DNA of 64,000 nucleotides from NCBI GenBank assembly GCA_033060915.1, contig CM065396.1:10197501-10261500 (forward strand). Reading direction: 5' to 3'. The position numbers were made by a program, and so were the translations under genes. The notes beneath the pieces were generated by a model. That model saw only the letters and a program-made list of their open reading frames with translations. It was not told the origin of the DNA and did no database searches. The DNA is from Euryodendron excelsum (lineage: Eukaryota > Streptophyta > Magnoliopsida > Ericales > Pentaphylacaceae). Below, piece by piece: positions 34,272 through 45,689 of the stretch (position 1 is the stretch's first letter; each line of letters begins with the position of its first letter).

Positions 34272-36093
34272 CTGAAAGAATGACAACATGCAAAAATTGA
34301 TCAGTCACCAAATATGTATAAAAAGCAAAAAAAAAAAAAAAAAAAGAGAGATAAACATGTCATCATGGTAGTAAAAAAAAGAAAGAGGGGAAAAGATAAA
34401 AAAAAAAAAAGCAAACAAGAAAAAAAAAAAAGAGAAAAGGAAAAAAAGAGGGAAAAGAAAAAAAGAAAGAAAAAGAGGGCAAAGGTCCTATCTATTCTTA
34501 TTTCAAGATTTTCGACGGTTTTCTGAACTTTTTCCTCAAAAAGTGTCATCTCAAAATTCTCAACGGTTTCTTAGGCTTTCACTTTCAAAGGCCCCGTTCC
34601 TAAAAGATTTTCTAACCGGTTTCCCAGGCTTTGTCCTCAAAAGCCCTATTTCTAAATGTCTTCTAACGGTTTTTTGAACTTTTTTCTCGAAAAGTTTCAT
34701 CCCAAAATTTTCAACAGTTTCTTGGGCTTTCACCTTCAAAAGCTCTGTTTCAAAATTTCAAGTTGGTTTCCTAGGCTTTCCCCTCAAAAGCCCTATCTCA
34801 AAGAATTTTAAACCGGTTTCCCGGACTTTCTCCTGAAAAGCCTTGTTTCTCAATGTTTCCTAACGGTTTTTCAAGCTTTTTCCTCAAAAAGTTCAACTCC
34901 AAAATTTCAAGTCAGTTTCCCAGGACTTTTTCCTCAAAAGCCTAACTTTGAAATGTTTTCTAACAGTTTTCTGGGCCTTTTTCCTTAAAAAGTCCCACTC
35001 CAAAATTTCAAGCCAATTTCCCGGGCCTTTTTCCTCAAAAGACCAGCTTCAAAATGTTTTCTAACGGTTTTCCAGGCCTCTTTCCTCAAAAAGTCCCATT
35101 CCAAAATTTCAAGCCAATTTCCCAAGCCTTTTTCCTCAAAAGCCCAATTTCAAAATGTCTTCTAACGGTATTTCGGGCCTTTTCCTAAAAAAGTCCCACT
35201 CCAAAATTTCAAATCGGTTTTTCAGGCTTCCCCCTTAAAAGTCCTATTTCTGAATTTGAAAACTAGTTTCTAGGGTTTTCTCTTTCAAAAGTCCCGGCCC
35301 AAAGTTTTCTACGGTTTATCTAAAAACAATTTTTTGGAGTTTTCTCCTTTGAAAATCCTGCTCCTAGGAATTTTCTAAAGTTTTTCTTTCTCCAGGCTTT
35401 CCCCTTCAAAAGTCCCATTCTCAAAAGAATTACTGTTCCGAAGGGTTTTAAGTTAGGTGTTAGGATTTTTAAAAATTTCGGCAAAGTTTCGCCTTAAAAA
35501 TTCACTGCTCTGGAATTCAACAAGTCACAGACACAGTCCAAGACATCTCAAACCTTCAACCAAAACAACCCTATTCTCCAAAACACATGTCCTATTCTCA
35601 AACACAATTTTAAGCCAGTTTTTCAGTCTTTCCAAATTTTCCGGTTACATCTACATTTCAAAAAATTTCACAAAAAATCCTAAAACAGCCGAGAATGTCA
35701 CCCTAATTTTTCAAAAATGTTCTATGATTTTTCAACCTTCAATAGGATCCGTTTTCTATTTTTTCGTAATTTTTAGAAATTCAAAAATTCAAAATTTTTC
35801 AAGAAATTATAAAACTTCATAGGGTTGTTCTACACAGTTTTCCAAGGTTCCTAGTATAAAAATCACACATAAAAGCACAATACCCAAGCCTGTATGGTCA
35901 ATTTTTCGAGTCCCGCAAGAAACCCATATTCGCAAACATGAAAAATTATCTAAAACACATTCAAATCTCCATCAAAACATGAAAATAGTCCGACCACTGT
36001 GTTCTAAACATTCTAAAACATGGGATTACACGGTTCATATGCAAAAAATGAAAGCATACGTATTAAAATCGACAAAATTTCTAGAAAACTAAC
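34272..36093 (-). other. 5' UTR intron of antisense PMD gene (element C)
   Basis: The donor CAAAG|GTTAGTTTTC is at 36094/36093 and the acceptor TTCTTTCAG ends at 34272, one base before the ATG. The intron is homologous to that of element B but twice as long. The extra length is a ~101-bp tandem array (34500-35420) and a pyrimidine-rich tract on the minus strand (34325-34490). No gene is seen inside; plus-strand Lys-rich ORFs here are the purine tract. Confidence 0.65.
34500..35420 (-). repeat. ~50/101-bp tandem array inside the PMD 5' UTR intron
   Basis: TAACGGTTTT-like words recur at about 34664, 34861, 34961, 35062 and 35163, spaced about 100 bp (one gap of two units). Each unit is a dimer of ~50-bp halves with CCAGGC(CTTT)TTCCTCAAAAG and CAAAATTTCAAG words. 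The array has no clear counterpart in the shorter intron of element B. Confidence 0.75.
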
Positions 36094-36289
36094 CTTTGGG
36101 TTCTCCGGCAAAAATCAGGCTTTCCGGCAAGAATCCGGCAGTTATGATGGTTTCCGACGAGCACCCGATACCCCACAACACCCTCCATGTGATTTCTGAT
36201 CGAAGTCCCTAGAAAAATCCATCAGAGCAACTCTCGGATCAAGCTAGAAACATAAAACGTAATGCTGAATCGCGAACTGCCCTGTTTCA

Positions 36290-36415
36290 AAGCCCACGGC
36301 CTGGCATGTGTAGCAGATGCGCCAGAAGGAATTTCCAACTGGCGTATATGCTACATGCACCAAGGTAAAAATAGGCTAGGCGCATATAACACATGCACCT
36401 GGTTGTTCAGCTTCC
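36290..36415 (-). promoter_or_regulatory. Upstream repeats of antisense PMD gene (element C)
   Basis: Three copies of a 22-bp word of the form GGCGTATATGCTACATGCAC lie at 36302-36323, 36340-36361 and 36378-36400. The C-family LTR has the same words upstream of its TATA box (41632-41690 in the inverted fragment; 23385-23545 in the 5' LTR). A weak GTTTTATGTTT on the minus strand near 36250 could be a TATA element. Promoter function is inferred. Confidence 0.5.
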
Positions 36416-36719
36416 CAACAAAATCAGTTTTCAAACCCCCGAAAGTCTGAATTCATTTTCAAGGCTTTCAAAAGCACAAAATCAAGCTTCCGAAAACAAT
36501 TTCCAAGGATCAAGTGTTATGTACCAAATTTTGATAGAATTGGCAAGTCAAGTCCCGATTGGAGCTTTCAAAGCGTAAAGTTTTTTGAATATCAAAACCT
36601 TCGGCCAGCGACCTATTAGGGGTCCCGACACATTTCAAACTTACCAACATATCATCCCTCTAATCGCCTTGCAACCAAAAAGGGATTCTTACTTTGTTAT
36701 TTTTCTACCTTCGTTAAGC

Positions 36720-36742
36720 AAAGACAGAAAAAGAGGGCCAGT
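36720..36742 (+). other. Polypurine tract of element C
   Basis: AAGACAGAAAAAGAGGGCCA precedes GTTGTAAGCACC. It matches the purine tract of element B and fixes the start of the 3' LTR at 36743. Confidence 0.88.
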
Positions 36743-39700
36743 TGTAAGCACCCCATTTTTACCCGCTCGGCAATCTCCGGCCCGACCGAATCTAATTCTC
36801 AAACAACCACAATGCATGCAAGCTCGAGACGAGCCTTTCAAACTCAAATCCAGTCAACTAATCACTTCCCGGGCCCATCGAGCCCAAATGAAGCCATGAA
36901 CATCATTCCAGTCAGCTTTCCGGGACCGAACAGTCACGGAAACTAACTCCATCCAGGTAGCTTCCTGAGATCAGGTCATCTCGGAGACCAACACCTCATC
37001 AAATTCAAAACGGTTCACTTTTGGCGCCAGGTAATCCGCCAATGTAGAATGTCTGTTATTCGGTAGTTCTCCGAGACCAGGCATTCTCAAAGACCAACAC
37101 CACCCTCATAAGTAACTTTCTTGGACCAGGCGTTCCTAAGAGCCAACACCAACCTATAGGTAGCTCTCTGAGACCGGGCAGTCCCAGAGACCAACACAGC
37201 ACAGTAGTTTTCTAAGACCGGGTGGTCTAGGGAACCAACACCTAGGTCAAAACCGGAGCCTGCTAGCCTGACTCGGTGAAAAATGACCAAACCTGCCCCT
37301 TGGGCTTTCAGGCATGTTTTGGGAAAGTTCAAAATCCCTCAAAATGGTAAGTCCACAATTCCAAATTGTTACTAAATGGATAGGCATACTTTGCACGCCA
37401 TCCGGTCCAATTTTGATCCTATTCCGGCTAACCCCGGTCAAAATGACCGTTTTGCCCCTGAACACCCCAACACTGCACAAACCCCACCGAATAGTAAAAG
37501 ACTCCCCCGAAAACATTTTTGAAAGACCAGGCACACTTAACACAACGCTTCGAACCATTCCTGACCGTTTTCGAACAAACCTAGTCGAAGTGACCATTTT
37601 ACCCGTGACGACCCGAACGCACCCCAAAACAACACCGGTCTTAGGTTACTGAACGGTGGATCTCGTCATGCACCCCTATTTAACCTAAGGAAGACCTTAT
37701 GATGCTAAACACCTACAACTCGATAAAAGTTCCTCGGAGCGTCTAACAGACACTCCGCCAAAATTGCCTTTTCTCCTGATTCCCTAGTTATAACGCACCG
37801 TCGAATGACTTGAGAAATGCGTAAACCAGGGAATTCCCAAAAGCTTGTTCGTAGGTCTTTCCATTGATATGGCTTGATCAGATAGATCGCTTCCTGAAGC
37901 TCCTTATCATATGGCTCGAAAGCTACTACTTTCGATAACCCCTGGAGCGTCTCCTAGACGCTCTGCCAAGGTTGACTTTTTCTCCAATTCCCTGATTGAA
38001 ACACACCGTCAAATAACTTGAGAAATGCAAAAATCAAGGAGTTCCCAAAGCATTTCCAGAGTACTTTCCATCGGTATGGTCCGATTGAAGAGATAGCTTC
38101 CCGAAAGCCTCAATCATACAACACGAAAACAACTACTTTCGAACCCCCACGAAGCGTATCACAGACGCTCCACAAAGATGCCATTTTATGCACATTTCTT
38201 GAGACGATATCTCCCACTTTCGAAAGCCCCTTGATTATGTGGTGTAGCCTAAAAGCTTTGTATGTATTGCATTTTGCTAACTTGATCATGTCTTGTGTGC
38301 TTAACTTCATTTTCATGTTTCTAACCATGTGCTACAAAGCTTCCATTACTCTTATTTCCATGTTATTGTCAAGTTCAATATTCTTCCCAAAATGATTCCA
38401 AGAGTTGGTTCCTTGAAGTTCAGGGTGAAACTTTAGAAGTTATGCCTTAGAAAATCTCCCACTAACCCCCTAACTCACACTTTTGCATCATTGCATTTTA
38501 ACTTGCATAATAGTTGTTTTCAAGCTCTCTAACTTTCAAGGTTTCCCTTCTCTCAAGTTTAGTGGTTGGAATGGCCCCATGGAACCTTCTCTTGAGTGGT
38601 TCCCCTTGTATATTGGCCATAGAAACCATAGATTGTTAGAATGGCTCCCTTCCCTTTTTCATCTCTTGTACACAAATGGTTTTCAAACTCCTTGATATCT
38701 AAGGTTTCCATTCTCTCAAGATTAGTGGTTGGAATGGCCCGATGGAGCTCTCTCTTGAGTGGTCTCCCTTCACATTGGCCATGGGAACCCTAACTTGTTG
38801 GAATGATTTCCTTTAAAAATGGTTTTCAAAATCTCCTTCTCAAAAATGGCTTTCGAAAATTCTTTCTCTCCATCTTTGCATTAAAAATGGTATTTCAAAG
38901 GTTGTCATCTTCATGTCGATTCTTGAACTCCATGCTCTTGTCAAGATAATGGTCATAATGGTCATAAGGAAACCTTCCTTGGAATGGTCTCCAAACATCA
39001 ACCATATAAACCATACTCTTGGCTAGAACCAAATTTTCATGGAAATGATCTTCAAAAGGGTTGTCAACCAAAGTCCTTTGCAAAACATAAGTTGTTTTCC
39101 AAAACCCTTTCCAAACGTGCATGAAACCACCTTTCAAAACCATCTTCCAATCCAACTTTAGGTTAACTTGACCCTAGTTGTCCAACCCTAGGTTAGCTTG
39201 ACCCTAGTTGTCCAACCTTAGGTTAACTTAACCCTAGTTATCTAACCCTAGGTTAACCAAACCCAAGTTAATTAACCCTAGCTCACTCTAACCCTGGGTT
39301 AACCTAACCGGAGTTAGTTAACCTTAGATCACCCCTAACCTCAAGCTAACCTAACTTAGGTTAGTGTACTTCAAGGTTCCAACTCATGGACCTCTCTTAA
39401 AGGCTCTCCCTATTTAAAACCATTCTCACACCCCATTTTCCAAAAACCTCCTACTCTCTTGAGATTTCAAAAACCAACTCCATAACCTTTTCAAATATCC
39501 CTATACTTCATCTTCAAAATATTTTCAAGGATGCTTTCAAGAATTCACAATCCTAAGGCGTCCCTATCTTTCTCTTGGTTAGGGATCCCAAGGGAAGGTG
39601 ATATATCAAGAACAACTTCCAAGGTGGTCCATATTAGAATTCCAAAGTCCTAGGCGCATTCATAAACCACGTTTGAAAACTTTTTAACATTCCAAAGTCT

Positions 39701-40678
39701 TACCTCCTAAGTTTCCAAACAAGACTTCAAGACACTTTCAAAACTCTCTTGAGTTATCTCAAACCATTTCCAAAACTCCCTTGAGTTATTCTACATACAT
39801 TTCAAAACCCCCGTTCAAAGGATCCAAAGCTCTATTTCAAAACACTCCATTACCTGATTTTAAATCAAAACTCCCAAGTCCTCTTTTTTCAAAGACCTCA
39901 AAGTGTCTTAAAAACTTTCCAAAAGCCCTCATGCGCCTATTTTCCATTGGGCTCTTGCCCGAACTATGAATGACCTGATTCTCATTGAATGACATACGTA
40001 GGTAACCTAAGATGGTGCGGTCATAACTTTCATTTCAACTATAGTCCATTTTTTAAAAGTTTCTATCAATTCGAGGTCTCTATCTCAAATCCATTCAAAC
40101 TCCCATATTTTCAAACTTCTTCCCAAAAACTTACATCATGCATCATTCATCCGAAAAATGATGACTAAACCCTTTTTTCAAACTTCTAAAGTGGATATTA
40201 AGTGAACAATTGTAACCGATTATTCTATTGAGTGAACAAAAATGTGATTAGACATGTAGGTACCGAAAGGGCGGGGTAGGGTGATGATCATAGGATATCT
40301 TCCCTACACGTAACCAACCCCCAAACCATAGATTTCTGTTTTTAAAAGACCAAACTAGAGTTATTTTCGAAAAGGGCTTGAATCTTTCCAAAAATTGCCA
40401 AACAACCTATTTTCTTAAAAACCCTCTCTCGAGGAAATTTTTAAAGTCTTTTCCAAAAACCATAGGTTTTATCTTTGGATTAACACTTAGTTTTGGGTGT
40501 CATAACTCACCTTAATCAAGTTAGGTGGCAACTCCTATTTTTCTAAAAAGCCCTTAATCAAATCAATTCAAACCTAGTCCCACTCGTCCTTCTAAGAGGA
40601 TGAGTTCTAGTAATAGAGTTTCGTGCTTTTGGCTCCGAACCGAAAGGACATTGGACACCCAAAAACTAGGGTGCGACA
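36743..40678 (+). mobile_element. Element C 3' LTR, promoter region deleted
   Basis: It runs from TGTAAGCACCCC to GGGTGCGACA (3.9 kb). The first ~930 bp (missing in the 5' LTR) are present here. Compared with 23230-24040 of the 5' LTR, about 0.8 kb is absent at position ~38226, including the TATA box and the start of the leader. The 208-bp repeats (37735-38180), a shorter 30-bp array (39155-39350) and the conserved tail (40255-40678) are kept. The ORFs inside are non-coding shadows. Confidence 0.88.
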
Positions 40679-41254
40679 TAATGAAAACAAATTAGATCTC
40701 ACAGTTTATTATTAATTCTAAGGTTTCTGTCTCCTTCGACCATAATTCAAAGTTTAGCCACGTAGGGCTATGAAAACAACTCAAATAATAACCTAGAATA
40801 ATGTGAAAAACGTCAACAACCCTAAAAACAAAACAATCCTAGCTTTTATAGGCTTCTGAAATTCTGCAGCTACGCACAACTATTTGAACGCCCTTACCAC
40901 TATTAGAACACATTGGACAACAGTTTGAATGGTGTGTCAAATGCACTTCGAACGGTAAAAATGCTCTCTGTATATTTCGAACGCTCTTCGAACCTAAACT
41001 TGACATGAATTCGTCTGACATACCGTTCAAACGTATTTACTACCGTTCGAACACCTCTTGGGACTGTTCGAATGCTCTTTCGAACGTTGCTTCTAATCTT
41101 GTGTGAATTCGCCACTTTTATGCTAGGATTCTCTTCCTTGGCGTTCTATAGCACCCTAAGTCAAAATATAAGAATAGTAAATATCTTTAGGCACCAAATA
41201 AGTATAAAAGATTAAACATTAATGGAGAAAAATATGACATTTGCATTCTCATTA
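40679..41254 (-). mobile_element. LTR-like fragment with TTCGAACG words and TATA box
   Basis: About nine TTCGAAC-type words (intact or one base changed) crowd 40930-41095. On the minus strand they lie upstream of TATAAAAG at 40850-40843. This resembles a retrotransposon U3 promoter, but neither LTR end nor PBS is present, so the family is unknown. ORFs at 40839-41115 are translations of these words. Confidence 0.4.
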
Positions 41255-43384
41255 GAGGGGTAGAAGATGGGGATTAAAATAGAAAATAGCGTAAGTAGGC
41301 TAGGAGAGAGAAGAGAGGAATGGGGGAAGACAAAAATATAAAAAGAAATACCACATTTTGCCTTCAAACACTCTCAAACTTCATTAGATGCTTGGACTTG
41401 ATCTTGAATAGACTTGGAAGGAGCTGGAATAAGGTCTTCTATGGCATAGAAGGCCTTGTAAGGGAGGCGTATAGGCAAGAGTGAGGTGGAATGCAATCTA
41501 AGTGGTTGGAGGGAGGAATATATGGAGGGTTTCGGATTTCTAGTGTTGTTTGTACAGAGTTTCGTTACCGTTTTTTATCCTTCATATGTAAAGGGGGAGG
41601 CCTGTATTTATAGGCAACCCTGGAGAGACTTGGTGCATGTAATACATGCACCTAGGCAAAATTTGCCCTAGCGTATATGCTATATTTGCCAGTACTATTC
41701 CATTGACAGAATATCAGGTGGCACCCATTGTATTGGCTAAATCTTATTGGCTAAATAAAGTTTGATCGATTTGATAAAAAATATGGGTGCATGTAGCATA
41801 CGTTCCGTCGCCGGGAGTGTTCGTTCAAGCTTCGCCTCGATAATTATGCCAATCGAGAAGGTTTCTCGTGAATTTTTCAGTTTTCAAAAATTTTGAACGG
41901 TATTCGAAAGTGTGAGATATGGCCTCGGAAAATGTGCATGAAATCTCATTTTTGCAGAGCATCTATGATACACTCTGTGGGGGTTCAAAAGTAGCCGTTT
42001 GTGTGCTGCATGATTGAGGCCTCCAAGAAGCGATCTCTTCAATCGGACCGTACCAATAGAAAGTACTCCGAAAATACTTTTAGGAATTCCCTAATTTATG
42101 CATTTCTCAAATCCTTTGATGGTGCGTTATACTCTGGGAATCGGAGAAAAAGTCAATATTGGCAAAGCGTCTGTAGACACTCCAAGGGTTGCCAGAAGTA
42201 ACGGTTTTCGAGCCACATGATGAGGGGTTTTAGGATGCGATCTATCTGATCGAACCATATCGATGGAAAGATCTATGAACGAGCTTTTGGGAATTCTCGA
42301 GTTTATGCATTTCTCAAGTCGTTTGATGAAGCGTTATAACTAGGGAATCGAGAGACAAGGCAATCTTAGAAGAGCGTCTATAAGACGCTCTAGGGGGACT
42401 TACTTTGAGCCAAGAGTGTTTAGTGTTGTAAGGTCCTCCTTTGGTTAAACAAAAGTGTATGAGAAGACCCGCCGTTCAATATTCTAAGACCGGTGTAGCT
42501 TCGGGGCACGTTTGGGTCACTGCGGGCAGAAGGGTCATTTTGACTGAGTTTGGTTGAAAAAGGTCAGGAATGGACCGGAGTGTTATGTTAAGCATACCGA
42601 GCCATCCAAGGATGATCCCGAAAGAATTTTTCACTGTTCAATGGGATTTGTGCTGTGCTTGGACGTCCAAGGGTAAAATGGTCATTTTAATCGAAATTAG
42701 TCGAAATGGGACCGGAATTGGACAAAATGGCGTGTTGAGTACGCCTAATTGCTTAGTAACACTTTGGAAAGGTGGAATTACCATCTTGAGGGATTTTAGA
42801 CTTTCCCAAGATGCGCCTGGAGGCCCAAGGGCAAGTTTGATCATTTTTCACCAAGTCGGGATAGCAGCCACCGGTGTTGACCTATGTGTTGATTCCCTAG
42901 ACCGCCTGGTCTAGGAAAGCTACTTGTGCAGTGTTGGTCCTTGAGACCGCCCGGTCTCAGAGAGCTACCTGTAGGGTGGTGTTGGTTTCTGAGAACGCCT
43001 AGTCTTAGAAAACTACATGTGAGGGTGGTGTTGGTTTCCAAGAATGCCTGGTCTCAGAGAACTACCGAATGATGGACATTCTACATTGGTGGGTTAGCAG
43101 GCGCCAGAAGTGAACCATTTGAAGTTTGATAAGGTGTTGGTCCCCGAGATCGCCGGATCTCGGGAAGCTACTTAGATAGCGTTGGTTCCCGAGACCGTTT
43201 GGTCTCAAAAAGCTGCCTAGAATGCCTAGGGGCATGATAATTGGGCCTTATGGATCCAGAAAGTGACTAGTTGACCGGATTGGAGTTTGAAAGACCCATC
43301 TTGGGCTTGCATGTACCGTGAGGTTTGAAAGCTGGATCTAGTCGGGCTGGAGATTGCCTAGTGGGCAAATATGGGGTGCTTACA
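41255..43384 (-). mobile_element. C-family LTR fragment (U3, TATA, start of leader)
   Basis: On the minus strand it begins TGTAAGCACCCC at 43384 and ends near 41255, where homology to 23940 of the C 5' LTR stops. It carries the 208-bp repeats, a palindrome of GGTGCATGT / ACATGCACC arms at 41632-41652, and TATAAATA at 41612-41605. It is the only C-family copy here with both the U3 start and the promoter. The ORFs at 42001 and 42570 are LTR shadows. Confidence 0.8.
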
Positions 43385-43724
43385 CTATCTTAAGTACAAT
43401 TCTTATACCTTACAAATCTCATGCATATATAATTGCCAACACAGTATGAATGAACGTAAACAAGAGGGAGAATAAAAGTTAATATTAATTAAATATCCTA
43501 ATTATGGCTTTAAGGGCTCATACAATCCAACACCGCTTCACTTACCCAATTGTTACCACACAACCCATCTTTCTCCACCCCGTCACATCCAAAACTCCAC
43601 CCCCACCTCTCTCTTCACCAGTTCACCCCCTCGCTCTAACAAACTTCTTTCGGTGGTATTTCTTCTTTTCTGCCATTGATTTGCATCCTAATGGTTTTCG
43701 AATTGCTTTTATTTGTAAAATTTA

Positions 43725-43728
<4 letters not shown>

Positions 43729-43769
<41 letters not shown>
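43729..43769. repeat. (GA)n microsatellite
   Basis: About twenty uninterrupted GA units. Confidence 0.95.
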
Positions 43770-43773
<4 letters not shown>

Positions 43774-44417
43774 GTAGGGGAGGGTTTAGGGGTGCGGGCG
43801 GAGGAAGGTGTTGGGTTGGGTTGGGTTATTGGCAGCGCTTAAACAAAGGCTCACTTGGGCTGTTACCCACGCTAAATTAGCCCACAAAAATTTTTTCACT
43901 TAAAACTTTTAGCCCACTCTACCTAAGCTAAGCACAGCCTAAAACCATCCACAAAAATAAAAATAATAAAAACCCCTCATTGAAGTCTGTTAAAACTGTC
44001 ATTCATAACAAAATGAATGATAGGTTTCTTGCGGATACTCTAACTGTCTACATTGAAAGGGAGCTCTCTACAAATATCAATAACAAATTACTTTTGTTTT
44101 ATGAAGAACTAAAAGGTACAATTTCAATACTATATTTTTTTTAATACTTCACTTTGTTTATTTTTTGAACATTTACATATTTACGTACAAGTTTGCTAGA
44201 AATTAATTATGAACTCATTGGGGTTATAAAATTTTACTTAAATATATTTTATAACTTTTGCATAGTTTATTATAATTTTCTAGATTAAATTCTTGACTTG
44301 GCCCGTTAGGTGGGTGGGGAAGGAGCTCGGTGTTGCTGGTGTTAATGAGGTGAAGAGGTGGTGGGGTTGAGGTTAAGGTCAGTTTAGGGAGCGAGAAAAA
44401 GAGGAAATTATAGAGTG

Positions 44418-44439
44418 ATATATATATATATATATATAT
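44418..44439. repeat. (AT)n microsatellite
   Basis: About eleven AT units. Confidence 0.9.
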
Positions 44440-45689
44440 GAATGAAGAGAGAAGAAGGGTTAGTTTAGTAGTAATGACGTCCCCACTTATGATTGAGATC
44501 ATAGGATCAACTCACCCTCTCTCTTTCTCAAGGCTTTAATCCTCCAATGTATGCTCAATAAAAAAAAGAAAAGAAAAGAAATATAAGAATGAAGATGCAT
44601 ACAAAGAGAGGGAGAAAGAAAGTGCATAGATGAGAGAGGAATTGACTTATGAAATACCTACTTTATCGCTAAAAAAGAGTACCTGATCGTCAACTGATTA
44701 ATTTTTGTTTGTTTAGGAAATGGCAAGTGTGGACTAACACCTACTCCCTCCATCCTTCCGTTCCTTTTTTTTTTTTCCGCCCTCACCATGTTGGTACGTC
44801 TGAAAACGATTGTGTCAACTTTAAATTGGCAAGGTGGTCTTGTGAATGAATTTGTAAGTTTGAAATCTAATATCATTATGTATACACACTAGCCACTGGC
44901 CGTGCAATGCAAGAAATAATTATTTTTGAAATGTAATCTCCTACTAAATATATACTGTGCTGCAACAATTAATTTTGATAAACACTTAAAATTTTGGAAT
45001 AAAGATTTTAAACAATATTTCCGATGACAACATAAATATAAATTGTTGAGCCACCAAAAACTATTCATTGTATAGATTTATTTTGTAATTGTAAATTGAT
45101 TGGGAAATAAATAAATAGAAGCTCTATTTAGAAAGTAAGTGAACGTTCTGTGCTAAACTTTAATTTGTATGTAAAATTTACATAAATATACTAAATGTAT
45201 GATTTACTATCATGACACTAATTTGATTTGTTTTGTGGTCATGACTTCACCTCATCCTCCACTCTCAGACTTGAGCCATCGGATGTACAAAAATAAAATT
45301 ATGTTAAGTCTTAAAAAGTTAGCCTATATTGGTCCTCTGAATTCTATGTTGTAAGATCAATTATGCTTATAATATCTTAAAGAAGAAAAAGATCAAGTAC
45401 GTCTAGAGTCGAGTTTCAATACTCAAGTAAGTCAGTTGACTCATGCTTACGTCAATCTATTAATTTGAATGCTTGCTAGCCATGTTGGACGAGTTTGGTA
45501 AATTTTTATCAGTTTTTTCAATTTTCCAAATTATTGAAAAAAGGAAAATAAAACATTTTTGCAAATAGTTTTAATTTTTTTGTTTTAAAAAATCTGATTT
45601 TTTTTTTCAAATGTTGTAGGCTTTTTAAAAAATAAAGATAACTTTCCATTCTCCTTCCCAACCACCCACTAACACCACTTATCATTGTC

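Larger units (their letters stand above)
22680..40678 (+). mobile_element. Element C: pol-less Tat/Ogre-like retrotransposon with gag and antisense PMD gene
   Basis: In order: truncated 5' LTR (22680-26575), PBS (26578-26596), leader with small ORF, gag (28220-30372), spacer, antisense PMD gene (34270-32317, minus strand), its 5' UTR intron and upstream region, purine tract (36720-36742), 3' LTR (36743-40678). As in element B, no protease, RT, RNase H or integrase motif is visible. Its U3 and leader sequences differ from those of B while its U5-like tail is similar, so it is a sister family. The pieces shared by both LTRs are clearly diverged, so the insertion is not recent. Confidence 0.85.

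Noticed and set aside
34026..34300. Three overlapping plus-strand ORFs rich in Pro, Thr and Ala
   Set aside because: They are complements of the Ser/Gly/Arg-rich N terminus of the minus-strand PMD gene, whose frame joins recognisable PMD motifs and splice sites.
34301..34549. Lys-rich plus-strand and Phe-rich minus-strand ORFs
   Set aside because: Translation of a low-complexity purine tract inside the PMD 5' UTR intron.
24312..39969. ORF pairs conserved between 24312-25874 and 38483-39969
   Set aside because: They lie in the two LTRs of element C, which began as identical copies. Similarity is not evidence of coding, and no domain is seen.
43504..43725. 73-codon ORF before the GA microsatellite
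   Set aside because: Low-complexity Pro/Ser-rich stretch, no domain, no gene context.
44741..44880. Stowaway-type MITE
   Set aside because: Only one end-like word (CTACTCCCTCCATCC) is present; no inverted partner or TA duplication was found nearby.
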